This document shows, piece by piece, positions 16,993-26,807 of a stretch of DNA of 64,000 nt. This DNA is from Chloroflexota bacterium (GTDB taxonomy: Bacteria; Chloroflexota; Anaerolineae; DUEN01): NCBI GenBank assembly GCA_013152435.1, contig JAADGJ010000106.1:75598-139597 (forward strand), given 5' to 3'. The first letter of the stretch is position 1. Each line of letters opens with the position of its first letter. The position numbers were made by a program, and so were the translations under genes. Under the pieces are notes generated by a model. The model worked only from the letters and a program-made list of their open reading frames with translations. It had not been told where the DNA came from and searched no databases.

Positions 16993-17817
16993 TCAGGCGA
17001 CCAAAAGGGCGATCAACCCCAGGGCATAGCCCACCTTACTGATCCGCAACCCCACGCGGGCGTTCATCGGCGATGGCGCCCGCGCGACAAGCAGCGCACT
17101 GTAAACCAGGCCCAGGTCCATCACCGCGACGACGACCAGATAAGTCGTTGAGAACTTCGCTATCCAACGGACGGCCAGGGAGATGACGACACACCCCAAT
17201 GTCAGCAGAGCGAATACACCCCCTGCCCGCTGGGCCCCCCAGGCGGTCGCGATGGTCCGCAGCCCGGCGCGACGATCGCCCTCCACATCCTCGATGGTCT
17301 TCAGGACCTCCCGCGCCAGGATGAAAAGGGTCACCAGCACGCCCGGCCACACCAGCCGCCAGGGCTGTCCCACCGTATATCCGCCGACCCCCAGCGCCGC
17401 GCCGGAGAGCAAGGCGATCAGGGCATTCCCCACCAGCACGGTGTTCTTCAGGCGGACATTATAGCCCACCAGCGCCGCCAGGGCGAGGCAGGCGGCCAGG
17501 AGAGCCAGCGCATCGATGGAGCCGGCCAGCCCCACAGCGAGAGCCGCCAGGACAACGCTGGCGGCTCTCGCAGCAGAGCAGCGGATGCGCCCGGAGGGCA
17601 AAGGGCGATCCGGCTTGTTCACCCGATCAATCGCCACATCGCGGAGATCATTGGTCACGTAGCCAAAGGAGGTGATGGCCCACATGGCCCCCGCGGCCGT
17701 CCACGTGGCGCGGGGCCACGGCCATCCCCCGACCAGATGCGCACCTAACAAAACCAATCCGGTGGCCGGCAGGCTGTTGGTGGGACGCAACAGCCGCAGC
17801 CATGCCCAAAAGTCCAT
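16993..17817 (-). CDS. UbiA-family prenyltransferase (archaeal DGGGP-synthase-like)
   Basis: 274 residues with about nine membrane helices. Both Asp-rich motifs are visible: NDLRDVAIDRVNKPDRPL and EDVEGDRRAG. These bind the Mg-diphosphate of the prenyl donor. The motif wording NDxxDxxxDxxNKPDRPLPSG is close to geranylgeranylglycerol-phosphate geranylgeranyltransferases. Homogentisate or chlorophyll prenyltransferases are alternatives, so the acceptor is not settled. The gene begins 6 nt after a diacylglycerol-kinase-like gene, which supports a lipid role. Confidence 0.85.
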   Translation of the reverse strand: MDFWAWLRLLRPTNSLPATGLVLLGAHLVGGWPWPRATWTAAGAMWAITSFGYVTNDLRDVAIDRVNKPDRPLPSGRIRCSAARAASVVLAALAVGLAGSIDALALLAACLALAALVGYNVRLKNTVLVGNALIALLSGAALGVGGYTVGQPWRLVWPGVLVTLFILAREVLKTIEDVEGDRRAGLRTIATAWGAQRAGGVFALLTLGCVVISLAVRWIAKFSTTYLVVVAVMDLGLVYSALLVARAPSPMNARVGLRISKVGYALGLIALLVA

Positions 17818-17823
17818 CGTCGC

Positions 17824-18753
17824 TCAGGAGAGCACCCGAAGCCGCCGGGGCCAGATACGCACTTCCAGGCGACGGGCAGCCGTGTGATAGACCTCGCCAT
17901 CGACGTGAACGGGCAGGCCCTCCTCCGCCTCGATCAGCACGTGCGGGGTTCGAGCCATTCGGACCGGCGGCTTGTCCACGTGGGTGCCACGGATGAGGTG
18001 AGGGATGATGCGGAGGATCTCAAAGCGGCTCATCTGACAGGCCACGCACAGGTCCAGCACGCCGTCATCCACCCGGGCATCCGGAGCCATCAAGAAGCCG
18101 CCGCCCGTGCGCGGCCCATTGGCGGCCGACGCCAGGGTAATCGGCATGTGGAAGTCCACCCCCTCGCCCAGGATACGCGCGAGCGGCATTCGGTAGTCCA
18201 GCGCCAGCGTGCGGAACACAGCGACGAGGTAGAGCAGGAAGCCGCGCACCCGCTTCAGCTTGCGAGCTTCGATGTTCACCGCCGCGTCGAAGCCCGCGCC
18301 CAGATTGTTGCAGAAGAACAGCCCATGGGACCGCTCGTCCACGACATGGACCAGGTCCACCAGCCGGGAGTTCCCGGCGGCGATGCGCTCACACGCCCGG
18401 GCGATGTCGTTCGCGCGCAGCCCCAGGGCGAACGCGAAGTCATTCCCGGACCCGATGGGGATCACGCCCAGCACGCCCGCCGCCTCTCCATTCTCCCATC
18501 CCCCGTTGCCCTGCGCCGCGGCGACCAATCCGTTGGTCACCTCGTTGATCGTGCCATCCCCTCCCACCGCCACCACGCAATCATATCCGGCCGCTGCTGC
18601 CTCCTGCGCAAGCCGGGTGGCATGTCCAGGGCCCTGGGTGATGCTCAGATCGAAATCGATGCCCTGTCGCTGCAACTCGGTCTGTACACGAGGAAGCGCC
18701 CGCCGTCCGTTGCCTCGCCCGGTGGTGGGATTCAAGATCACTTTTGCCTTCAT
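17824..18753 (-). CDS. Diacylglycerol/lipid kinase family protein (DgkB/YegS-like)
   Basis: About 309 residues, soluble. The kinase motif VAVGGDGTINEV at about residue 60 and IPIGSGNDFAFALGL are the two nucleotide-binding signatures of the DAGK catalytic family. The C-terminal beta domain includes VHVDGEV. It should phosphorylate a diacylglycerol or related lipid alcohol. The ATG at 18753 (MKAKVILNP) was chosen because a purine-rich GGGAAGGGGGG precedes it and family proteins begin here. It is joined to UbiA by a 6-nt gap. Confidence 0.9.
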   Translation of the reverse strand: MKAKVILNPTTGRGNGRRALPRVQTELQRQGIDFDLSITQGPGHATRLAQEAAAAGYDCVVAVGGDGTINEVTNGLVAAAQGNGGWENGEAAGVLGVIPIGSGNDFAFALGLRANDIARACERIAAGNSRLVDLVHVVDERSHGLFFCNNLGAGFDAAVNIEARKLKRVRGFLLYLVAVFRTLALDYRMPLARILGEGVDFHMPITLASAANGPRTGGGFLMAPDARVDDGVLDLCVACQMSRFEILRIIPHLIRGTHVDKPPVRMARTPHVLIEAEEGLPVHVDGEVYHTAARRLEVRIWPRRLRVLS

Positions 18754-18896
18754 ACCCCCCTTCCCGCCTACGAAAGTTTCCTCCCGCTCCTGCGTGACGC
18801 CATGCCACACCCGCACAGGAGCGCTCTCCTTTATAACACCGCAGACGCCCCAGCGTGCCACCCGCCCACGCAGCTCCATCGTATGAGCCGGCGCCG

Positions 18897-19574
18897 TCAC
18901 TCACCGCTCGGGGAATCCGCGTCGCAGAGGATATCCTCCCATACGCGCCGACGCTCCTCCTCGCTATCAAAGGACAGGTAGATCGTCTCCGGGCGTTTCT
19001 CGCCCCGGTAGGTGATGCGCAAAGCCGGACGCCGCCGGGTCCCGAAGACCAGATCTCCCCATTCCAACGAGATCACCTGCCGCGGCAGGAAGAAGATGTA
19101 CCACATGCCCACCTCGTGGCCAGGCCAGCGCCCGATGCCGAGAAACCGGGACTTGGGCACATAGGCGATCACGGCATGCTCGCGGGTGGCGAAGGTGCGA
19201 AAGAACGCCTGCAGATCGGCGAAGAACCGGCGGCGCCCCTCGACCTCGAAGTGCCCCGTAGCGCGGATCGCGATCTTATCCTCGGGCGACAGCTTCTCTC
19301 CCCTTTGCGGGGGCGTCTGAGCGTCAGAGGGGGTAAACCGGACGTATGCGGCGCGGCGGGCCCACACTTGAAAGGCGATCAATCCCACCAACAGGAGGGC
19401 GGCCACCACCGCCACCCATCGCCCACCGGGTAGCCATCCCCAGGCCCATAGCAGGCCGACGAGGAACAGACAGATCCCCAGCCAGCGATCCAACGCGCGG
19501 CCGCTGACCTCGTGTCGATGCAGCTGATAGGCGAACCTGAGCAGACGACTATCCAGGCCCACGCGCATCCTCAC
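18897..19574 (-). CDS. Membrane protein with two N-terminal helices, function unknown
   Basis: 225 residues. Two adjacent hydrophobic helices (about 31-70) are followed by a basic cytoplasmic domain with alternating strands (AIRATGHFEVEGRRRFFADLQAFFRTF, ...GMWYIFFLPRQVISLEWGDL). The layout of two helices followed by a beta-rich domain is reminiscent of bacterial PH-like proteins, but no signature is clear. The start is GTG 19574 or ATG 19568; neither has a strong ribosome binding site. It lies ~140 bp upstream of the lipid kinase. Confidence 0.65.
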   Translation of the reverse strand: MRMRVGLDSRLLRFAYQLHRHEVSGRALDRWLGICLFLVGLLWAWGWLPGGRWVAVVAALLLVGLIAFQVWARRAAYVRFTPSDAQTPPQRGEKLSPEDKIAIRATGHFEVEGRRRFFADLQAFFRTFATREHAVIAYVPKSRFLGIGRWPGHEVGMWYIFFLPRQVISLEWGDLVFGTRRRPALRITYRGEKRPETIYLSFDSEEERRRVWEDILCDADSPSGE

Positions 19575-19610
19575 ACAGAGGGTATGACACGCCCCCCAAT
19601 CCCCAGTGCC

Positions 19611-20552
19611 TCACGAGCGCGTACCGCCGTTGCGCTGCGCGAGGGTCAAGCCGGTCAGGATGATCACGCCGCCAATAGCCTGCAAAATACCGAACGGCTC
19701 CCGCAACACGGCCCACGACAACAGGCTGGCCACCACGGGAACGCCATTGGAGTAGATGGCCGTACGCGCGTTGCCGATGCGCTGCACAGCGGTGAACCAG
19801 ATGAGATAGGCGACGACAATGGAGAACACGGCGGAGTAAGCCAGCCCGGCCCACGCAGCCGGGCCCACGGATGCCCAGGACTGCGAGACCAATCCTGGGA
19901 AGGCCAACACGACCAACACAGCCGTCCCGGGGACCATGGTGATGGCGGTCAGATGCAGGGGGGTATATCGCACGAGCATCCGCTTGCTGGCCACCGTGTA
20001 CACGGCCCACGTCACCGCCGCGCCCAGCATGAGCAGATCCCCCAGCAGATGGGCCGTGTCCAGGCTGATCTTCCCGCCCCCTCCCATGATCACCAGCACG
20101 ATTCCCAAAAACGAGAGCAGGATGCCCGCCCAGCGCTGCAGCGTCACACGCTCTATCCTCAAGACCACGCTGAAGAGCGCCACGAAGACGGGGACAGTCG
20201 ACATCAAGATGGACGCGTTGGCGGCCGTTGTGTGGGCCAGCCCCTGGATGAAGAACACCTGATACAAGCCATGTCCCACGACGCCGATGGCGATCACGCG
20301 CCAGACATCACCTCGTGCCACCCTCAACGGATGGCGTTGCCACCGCAGAATGCCGATAAGCAACGTCGTGGCGATCAGGAAACGCAACGCGTTGAAGGTC
20401 AACGGGGGCAGAGAGCGCAGGGTAACCTTCACGATGCTGAAGTTCGCCCCCCAGACGAACACCATGCCGGCCAGCAACAGCTCCGTCTGATGCGCGGCCA
20501 CCCCCTGCCACCACGCGTTCGGTTTATAACGGCTGTCCGTTCGCAATGTCAT
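19611..20552 (-). CDS. EamA/DMT family transporter
   Basis: 313 residues with ten predicted membrane helices built from two EamA repeats. The first repeat contains FVWGANFSIVKVTLRSLPPLTFNALRF and the second WAVYTVASKRMLVRYTPLHL, both typical. DMT exporters carry amino acids, nucleotides or drugs; nothing here fixes the substrate. The gene is transcribed with the minus-strand block and has ~100 bp of unremarkable sequence upstream. Confidence 0.92.
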   Translation of the reverse strand: MTLRTDSRYKPNAWWQGVAAHQTELLLAGMVFVWGANFSIVKVTLRSLPPLTFNALRFLIATTLLIGILRWQRHPLRVARGDVWRVIAIGVVGHGLYQVFFIQGLAHTTAANASILMSTVPVFVALFSVVLRIERVTLQRWAGILLSFLGIVLVIMGGGGKISLDTAHLLGDLLMLGAAVTWAVYTVASKRMLVRYTPLHLTAITMVPGTAVLVVLAFPGLVSQSWASVGPAAWAGLAYSAVFSIVVAYLIWFTAVQRIGNARTAIYSNGVPVVASLLSWAVLREPFGILQAIGGVIILTGLTLAQRNGGTRS

Positions 20553-20658
20553 GAGCGTTGCACCCGCACAAAGAATCGGCCGATTATATCACCGGGGACA
20601 GGGATTCCCAAAAGGGCTCCCCGGCGGCGGCGATCTTTGACCCCAGGCAGGGCCGATG

Positions 20659-22071
20659 CTATGATGATTCCTCGGAAGGGGCCGCCAGCGCGCCCACGGC
20701 GAGGAAGGCCAGGATATACCCCAGGTAGTTCTCGTTGAGGAAGCGAGATGCGAAGAGGAACCCCATGAGGAGCACGCCGTATCCCCAGCAGGCCGTATCC
20801 AGCCGATTGTACCGCATCTGCTGGCGCAGGGTAAGGGCCAAAAGCGGGACGGCGATCAAAAGCTCGGGGATCCAGAACGGCCAGTAGCTGAGCCGGCTCT
20901 CCACCAGGCCCAACGCCAGCACGAAATTCGCCAGCCCCCAGCCTCGGATCTGATAGGGGACCTCGGCTGTGCCGCTGGACCAGCGCCACACATCATCGAT
21001 CAGGGCGTTCACGTCCCATATGAGATAAGGGATCAGGAGCACCAGGAAGACGAGGATAGCCGGCACGGCGCGGCGCAACACAGGGCCGATCTGGCCGGGC
21101 AGATCCCGCCACTCGATCGAGGGGACATCGGTCAAAAGCAGCGCGTAGAAGGGGGCCATGAACCAGGCCGTGGGCTTGGAGGCACAGGCCAGGCCATAGG
21201 CCACGGCGGAGGCCGCCCACCACCGCCGACGAGCGGACGGGTGCTCCCGGCCACGCTGCCATAACCACAGGCTGAGCACGATCCAGAACAGGATGAACGA
21301 GTCGTTCTGGCCGAAGATCACATCGGACGCCATGATGGGGTTCAGGCCGATCAGCATGACCAGCATCAGACGGCGCTGGGGGCTCCGGGCGAGACGGGGC
21401 ACAAGCGCCAGGGTCAGAGCGAACAACAGGAGGTATACGAATCGCTGATCGTACCACCCCAGCACGGCCTGGCTGAGCAGGTAGAACGGCGTGGAGAACA
21501 CGAACGTCCAGGGCAGATAGGGGAAATGATACAGCGCCGTCCGGAAGTCAATGCCCCACTCGGCCATGGGGGTGTTCAGATAATCCTCGACATAGGGATT
21601 CTTCCCCTCCAGGAAGAACTGAATGACGGCCTCCGTCTGAATGACGCCGCCGTCATGGGTGTAACTGGCCGGGCCAGACTGTTGGCGCAGCAGGATGAGC
21701 TTCCCGGTAGGCGCGAAGACGATCACCAAAATGATCGCCCAGATCAACGCCAACTTGATCCGGTAGGTCGTCGCCGGCCCCAGGCGATCGGCGATCTCGT
21801 TGACGACCAGGTAGAGGACCAGCCCGGTGAAGGCCAGGCTGATCAAGACCAGCGACAAGGGATCGGTCAGCCAGTCGGCCAGCAACTCCATCCCCTTCGG
21901 GGAGAGGATATGCCCTAAGACCGGATGCCTTGCCACATCCTGGTGGCGCGTGGGCAACACGAGATCCGCCAGCGTGTCGATGCGCACGCGGGCGATCAGC
22001 AAGAGCGCCAGGAGGAGTGCATCCAGCCTGCGCGGCGATGGGATAGCAGGAGTCGGCCCTCGCTCGTTCAT
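20659..22071 (-). CDS. Polytopic membrane protein, GT-C glycosyltransferase-like
   Basis: About 470 residues with roughly ten membrane helices. Between helices 2 and 3 is an extracytoplasmic loop with [20 protein letters not shown]; an acidic residue in this loop is characteristic of GT-C polyprenyl-phosphate-dependent enzymes. The later [19 protein letters not shown] resembles bacterial mannosyl/arabinofuranosyl transferase-like proteins. It would transfer sugars from a lipid carrier outside the membrane. The ATG at 22071 with GAGGT upstream is preferred over an earlier in-frame codon. A TATAAT reads towards it at 22100-22105. It is divergent from the 22223 gene. Confidence 0.65.
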   Translation of the reverse strand: MNERGPTPAIPSPRRLDALLLALLLIARVRIDTLADLVLPTRHQDVARHPVLGHILSPKGMELLADWLTDPLSLVLISLAFTGLVLYLVVNEIADRLGPATTYRIKLALIWAIILVIVFAPTGKLILLRQQSGPASYTHDGGVIQTEAVIQFFLEGKNPYVEDYLNTPMAEWGIDFRTALYHFPYLPWTFVFSTPFYLLSQAVLGWYDQRFVYLLLFALTLALVPRLARSPQRRLMLVMLIGLNPIMASDVIFGQNDSFILFWIVLSLWLWQRGREHPSARRRWWAASAVAYGLACASKPTAWFMAPFYALLLTDVPSIEWRDLPGQIGPVLRRAVPAILVFLVLLIPYLIWDVNALIDDVWRWSSGTAEVPYQIRGWGLANFVLALGLVESRLSYWPFWIPELLIAVPLLALTLRQQMRYNRLDTACWGYGVLLMGFLFASRFLNENYLGYILAFLAVGALAAPSEESS

Positions 22072-22222
22072 GGCGTACCTCACACGGAAAGATCGCCGCA
22101 TTATAGCGTAAGGCTCCCCAGGGCCGCAATTACGTGGGTCGTCGATTCCCACACGCCCGGCCAGGCCCCGGCGCTCCAGGAGCGAACACAACCATCCCGA
22201 TGAAAGTGAGGAGTGATCCACC

Positions 22223-23932
22223 GTGCGCGGCGCCGTAACCCTTGTGGTGGTGACCCTGATGCTCGCCGGAGTGGCGATCGGCGCTTACGTGGCCACCGAC
22301 CGGCTTCTGGCATCCGCATACGCGCCCCGGCCTCCCCTGGTCAGCCTAGACCTGGAGCCGGGCGAGAACGGCCCTCCTCTGGCCAAACGCCTGGTGGTCG
22401 TCGTGGTGGATGGCTGGCGCAGCGATACGCTCTCCGCCATGCCATTTACCGATGAGCTGTGGGCGAGAAGCGCCAGCGCCGTGCTGCGCCTGACGCCGCC
22501 CGCCAACGCCACGGCGGGCTGGTACACCCTCCTCACCGGCGCCACACCCGAGCTGCTGGGCATGCCCCTGCTCCCCAGCGCCGACTGGCCCGGCCCGCCG
22601 CTCCCGCCGGGATCCCTGCTGGCCATGGCGGTGGCAGCCGGGCGCCCCTGTGCGATCGCGGACCACGCGACGTGGCAATCCCGCTATCCGGGCGACTGGT
22701 GCGCAGCCCGCCTGTTCGTCCCAGGGGAGAGCGCCACCGCCGACGCCCAGATCGCCGCAGGCGCCCAGGACATGGAGCAGGGCCAGCCAGCGCTGATGCT
22801 CGTCCACTTCCGCCACCTGGCCGACATGGGGCGACGCTACGGGGCGACAGGCACTCGCTACCGGCAGGCCGCCCAAACGCTGGATGCCATGATCCGCCAG
22901 GTCGTGGAGCCGGCCCTGGCGAATGGGGCCGCGGTGGCGGTGATCGGGAGCCACGGGCTGAGCGACGGGGGGAGGATCGGCGGGGCGGAGGCGGCGATCA
23001 CACAAGTGCCCTTCTTCCTGATGGGGCCGGGAGTGGTCCCCGGCGGCTATGGCACCATCGACGACGTGGACGTTGCCCCTACCCTGGCTGCGCTCATCGG
23101 ATTGCCCGCGCCCGCGCTGGCCCAGGGTCACGTGCGCTATGACATGCTCGCGGGCGACGCCCTATGGCAAACCGGGCGACAACTGCGCATGGCGACCCAA
23201 CGTGTAAAGCTGGCGGAACGATACCTGGCCACCCTCGCCTCCCGACAAAACGCCCTGGCTGACCTCCCGCCGAGGATCGCTCAGGCGGAGACGTCGTTTC
23301 AGTCCGGAGACGCGGAGGCGGCCCGGCAATCGGCCAGCGGCGTGTTGAGGGAAGCCGACGAGGCGATGCGGGAGGGAAGGGCGAGGCGACTGGCAACCGC
23401 TCGCGAGATCCGGCTGGCGCTGGCCGCGATCGTCCTCCTCCTGTGGGAGCTCATCTGGCTGCTCTGGCAACGCCGTCGGATCCCGCGAGTGGCCGGGGCC
23501 GCGCTCCTCGGCGTTCTGGCCACCCATCTCGCGTTCTGGATCAGCGGTGGTCGCTACTCGCTATCGAGCGTGGGACAGGTGGAGGACTTCCTGATGGCCG
23601 CGCTGTGGCAGGCCGGGATAGGCACGATCGTGGCGGCCTGTATGCTGGCCATCTGGCGGATATGGCGCGCGGATCGCGACTCGAACGCGGCTCAAGAGCT
23701 CCTGGGAACGGCCTGGGCCATGATCGGCGCGTGGGCGATCCCGGTAGCCGTCGGCTATGGCCTGCACGGGGCGACGATCTCCTGGCACACCCCCAACGTC
23801 ACCGCCCTCTTCTGGCATCTATGGGGGCTAACCCAGCTCTGGTCGATCCCCCTGTTCGCCATCCCCATCACATGGCTGTTCGCCCTGGGAAGCGTCCTGA
23901 CGCGGCGCGCATCACTCCGAGATGAGGGGTGA
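22223..23932 (+). CDS. Membrane-anchored alkaline-phosphatase-fold protein, probably inactive
   Basis: 569 residues: an N-terminal signal anchor, an alkaline-phosphatase/PIG-type domain (residues ~55-300), a helical segment (~305-390) and about five C-terminal membrane helices. The first metal Asp is present (VVVVVDGWRSDTL), and TLLTGATPE follows the nucleophile region. However, the usual DHG is GSHG, the following HGG is RIGG, and the LDHxGH ligand motif reads LADMGRR. Most metal ligands are thus missing, suggesting a pseudoenzyme. GTG 22223 has GAGGAG upstream. It is divergent from the GT-C-like gene. Confidence 0.7.
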   Translation: MRGAVTLVVVTLMLAGVAIGAYVATDRLLASAYAPRPPLVSLDLEPGENGPPLAKRLVVVVVDGWRSDTLSAMPFTDELWARSASAVLRLTPPANATAGWYTLLTGATPELLGMPLLPSADWPGPPLPPGSLLAMAVAAGRPCAIADHATWQSRYPGDWCAARLFVPGESATADAQIAAGAQDMEQGQPALMLVHFRHLADMGRRYGATGTRYRQAAQTLDAMIRQVVEPALANGAAVAVIGSHGLSDGGRIGGAEAAITQVPFFLMGPGVVPGGYGTIDDVDVAPTLAALIGLPAPALAQGHVRYDMLAGDALWQTGRQLRMATQRVKLAERYLATLASRQNALADLPPRIAQAETSFQSGDAEAARQSASGVLREADEAMREGRARRLATAREIRLALAAIVLLLWELIWLLWQRRRIPRVAGAALLGVLATHLAFWISGGRYSLSSVGQVEDFLMAALWQAGIGTIVAACMLAIWRIWRADRDSNAAQELLGTAWAMIGAWAIPVAVGYGLHGATISWHTPNVTALFWHLWGLTQLWSIPLFAIPITWLFALGSVLTRRASLRDEG

Positions 23933-23976
23933 CGGATGGGAGGTGGCATCCGGCCATCAGCAATTGATACCATCAG

Positions 23977-24141
23977 AACGTGTCTGAAAAACACACCACG
24001 AAGCCACGAAGACACCAAGAAGAGCATAAAAATATCGAGGTTGCTTCTTACACTCGTGGGCTCTCCATAGTGCACTTCCGCCTTCTCTATCTTAGGGTCT
24101 CAGTGCCTTAGTGGTTCCCATCGCATTTTTCGGACACACTC
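23977..24141. mobile_element. MITE-like element, type B
   Basis: 165 bp flanked on both sides by TCAG (23973-23976 and 24142-24145), a clean 4-bp target duplication. The ends are AACGTGTCTGAAAAA and, inverted, GAGTGTGTCCGAAAAA, related to type A. The inside repeats words such as ccacgaagccacgaagacacc that pair with the right arm (cagtgccttagtggttcc). It carries no gene. The surrounding gap 23933-24268 otherwise shows only a possible -10 (TACAAT) near 24228. Confidence 0.75.
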
Positions 24142-24277
24142 TCAGAGGAGCGGCCTCCCCTCCCCGGCCTTTGAAAAAGCCCTGTTAACGCCCAAACAAC
24201 GCTTCTCTCCCGCACCCAATTGTGGTACAATTAAATGGATAAACGAGCCGCTTTGAACCCAAACGGCGGTGCCACGT

Positions 24278-26740
24278 ATGGACACAGAACAGATCCTGGA
24301 ACGCCTGAAGGGCTTCCGCCTCTTTCAGGGCCTCCCGGACGAGGTGCTGCAGGAGATCGCCGAGGTCGGGGAGGTGGTCAAGGAAGCCGGCGGGCGACGC
24401 CTGTTCACACAAGGAGATCCCGCCCTTGCGGCGTTCTTCCTCCTGGACGGTGAGGTGGTCGTCTGGAGGATGGACCCGGGAGGCAGGGAGATCTTCCGCC
24501 GCACGGTGAGGGCCGGCCAGGCCTTCGGCTTCCGCAGCCTCCTGAAGGGGGATGTGCGGCTCTCCACGGCGGAGACGGTGCGCCCCAGCACATTGCTACG
24601 CCTGCCAGCCTCTGATTTCGCCCGTCTGCAGGCGAAATACCCGGAGATCGTCGAGCGGCTGCTGAGACCGGACATCGTGCGCCGGCTGCGCGCCATGCCG
24701 CTCCTGGGCAGCCTGACAGACGAACAATTGCGCTGGGTCGTGGACCTGTTCGAGCGCCTGGACGCGGAGCCCGGCGAGATGATCCTTTCCCCTCCCCGAA
24801 GCACGACCAAGGTCGGCCCCTCCTCCACAGACCGACGCCCCCCACAGCTGGCCCTCTACCTGATCGACCAGGGGCAGGTCGCGATCCATGGGAGGGCGGC
24901 CGGACACATGGTGCTCACAGCCGGGCACTACTTCGGCAGCCACAGAGCGCTGGGGGTGCGCTACGCCCAGACGGCTCGGGCCGTCACGAGGGCCACCCTC
25001 TATGGCCTGACCCATGAGGACTTCGACTGGCTGCGTTCTGCCTTCCCGGGCGTGCAGGAGATCCTGAATCGGCCGCCAGATATCATCCGGCGCCTGCACG
25101 AGGTGAGGCTGTTCTCTCGGCTGTCCCCCGCGGAGCTGGAGGCTCTGGCTGGATATGTGTGCTGGGACCACTATCCGGCCTACAGAACGGTGACGCAGCA
25201 GGGCGATCCCGGCGACGCGTTCTACATCCTCGACCGCGGGGAGGCGGTCCTGCGCGTGGCGGACGAGGACGGGCGAGAGCAGCTGCGCAACTACCTGGTC
25301 GAGGGCAACGCCTTCGGCGAGACCTCGCTGATCCTGAAGGACACCCGCGATGCCACCGTGGAGTCGCTCACGCCGACCGATTGGCTGGTCCTCCACCACG
25401 ACGACTTCAGGCGCTTCCTGGAGGGACATCCGGACGCGGAGCGGAAGCTGGTCCTCCGTGAGGAGACGAGGGAGAAGATCCGACACAGAGCGAAGATGCG
25501 CGAGGAGGGGGAGGAGACCATACTGTTCCGCACCAGGCGTCACTGGTGGTCCCTCGTCAAGCGGATCGCGTTCGCCTCGTTGATCTTCGTCGGCCTGCTG
25601 ATCCTCCTGGGCGTCGCCTTCGGGCTACACGCGGAGCCCGCATTCGAGCTGGCCGTCCTCCTGGGGACGATCATTCTGCTGGGCTACATCATCTGGCATG
25701 TCATCGACTGGAACAACGACTGGCTGATCGTCACCACGCGGCGGATCATCCACCAGGAGCGCGTGATCCTGGTCTCGGAACGTCGCATTGGCGCCCCGCT
25801 GGAGAAGATCCAGGACATCAGCGTGATCCGATACCTGTGGGCGAACCTGCTGGGATACGGGCATCTCATCATCCAGACCGCGGCCACAGAGGGCCGGATC
25901 GAATTCCGCTATGTGCCTAACCCGGAGGCGATACGGGAGCTGATCCAGGAGCGCAGGGCGCGAGCCCTCGCCGGGGCCAGGGCGGCGGGTTGGAAGCGCA
26001 TCCGCCGTGAGCTGGAGGAGCGATTGGATCTGGGGATCCCGCCGGTGACGCCCTCCTCGGCCATACCACAGGAGCCGCCATCGTCTGAGGAGCAGCCTCA
26101 GAGAAAGCCCTGGTGGCGCCGGTGGCGCCCGCGACTCCGCATCTTCGCCGTGCGCGAGGAGGTGGGGGACCAGGTCATCTGGCGCAAGCATCCGGTGAAC
26201 CTGCTTATGAGGATCTCCCGGCCGCTGATCACGCTGATCGCCGTGTCCGTGGTGGGCTGGCTTCTGTATCGCTTCGGGGGGATGCTGCCCATCGGCCAGT
26301 CCATGGCGGGGCTGTGGTTTGGGGTGATCCTGCTGGAGATGCTGGCGGCGATGTGGCTGCTGTGGGAATACGAGGACTGGCGCAATGACCAGTACATCGT
26401 GACCAGCGACCGCATCATCGACATCGAGAGGAAGCCCCTCTTCTTCGCCGAGGATCGGCGGGAGGCCGGCCTGGGCATGATCCAAAACGTCACGTCGGAC
26501 ATCCCCAATCCGATCGCCTACATCCTGGGATACGGGAACGTCACCATCGAGACGGCCGCCGAGATGGGCATGTTCGACTTCGTCTTCGTCCCCAACCCTC
26601 GTGAGGTGCAGGCGGAGATCCTGCGCCGGGTGGAGGCATTCCGGGCGCGACAGGCGGCCCGAGAACGCGCACAACGGCACGCAGAGATGGCCGCCTGGTT
26701 CGAGATGTACAATCAACTGCAACGCGAGCAGCCCGGGTAA
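24278..26740 (+). CDS. Triple cNMP-binding, double bacterial-PH membrane protein
   Basis: About 820 residues. Three cyclic-nucleotide-binding-like domains lie at about 10-125, 150-255 and 285-400. The third has the best phosphate-binding cassette (EGNAFGETSLIL, then TRDATVES); the first two lack the Arg of the cassette. Then come two membrane helices (425-475), a bPH_2/YdbT-like domain (VTTRRIIHQERVIL...YGHLIIQTAA), a linker, two more helices (640-690) and a second bPH_2 domain (VTSDRIIDIERKPLFF...YGNVTIETAA). No HTH and no enzyme is visible. It could be a membrane-bound second-messenger sensor. ATG 24278 is preferred over GTG 24269; neither has a clear ribosome binding site. Confidence 0.8.
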   Translation: MDTEQILERLKGFRLFQGLPDEVLQEIAEVGEVVKEAGGRRLFTQGDPALAAFFLLDGEVVVWRMDPGGREIFRRTVRAGQAFGFRSLLKGDVRLSTAETVRPSTLLRLPASDFARLQAKYPEIVERLLRPDIVRRLRAMPLLGSLTDEQLRWVVDLFERLDAEPGEMILSPPRSTTKVGPSSTDRRPPQLALYLIDQGQVAIHGRAAGHMVLTAGHYFGSHRALGVRYAQTARAVTRATLYGLTHEDFDWLRSAFPGVQEILNRPPDIIRRLHEVRLFSRLSPAELEALAGYVCWDHYPAYRTVTQQGDPGDAFYILDRGEAVLRVADEDGREQLRNYLVEGNAFGETSLILKDTRDATVESLTPTDWLVLHHDDFRRFLEGHPDAERKLVLREETREKIRHRAKMREEGEETILFRTRRHWWSLVKRIAFASLIFVGLLILLGVAFGLHAEPAFELAVLLGTIILLGYIIWHVIDWNNDWLIVTTRRIIHQERVILVSERRIGAPLEKIQDISVIRYLWANLLGYGHLIIQTAATEGRIEFRYVPNPEAIRELIQERRARALAGARAAGWKRIRRELEERLDLGIPPVTPSSAIPQEPPSSEEQPQRKPWWRRWRPRLRIFAVREEVGDQVIWRKHPVNLLMRISRPLITLIAVSVVGWLLYRFGGMLPIGQSMAGLWFGVILLEMLAAMWLLWEYEDWRNDQYIVTSDRIIDIERKPLFFAEDRREAGLGMIQNVTSDIPNPIAYILGYGNVTIETAAEMGMFDFVFVPNPREVQAEILRRVEAFRARQAARERAQRHAEMAAWFEMYNQLQREQPG

Positions 26741-26807
26741 ATCAGAGCCCCTCCGGGAACATTCACCCTTCTGCCCCCACCCGCTCGAGCCCGGCCGGAA
26801 CTCTCAG

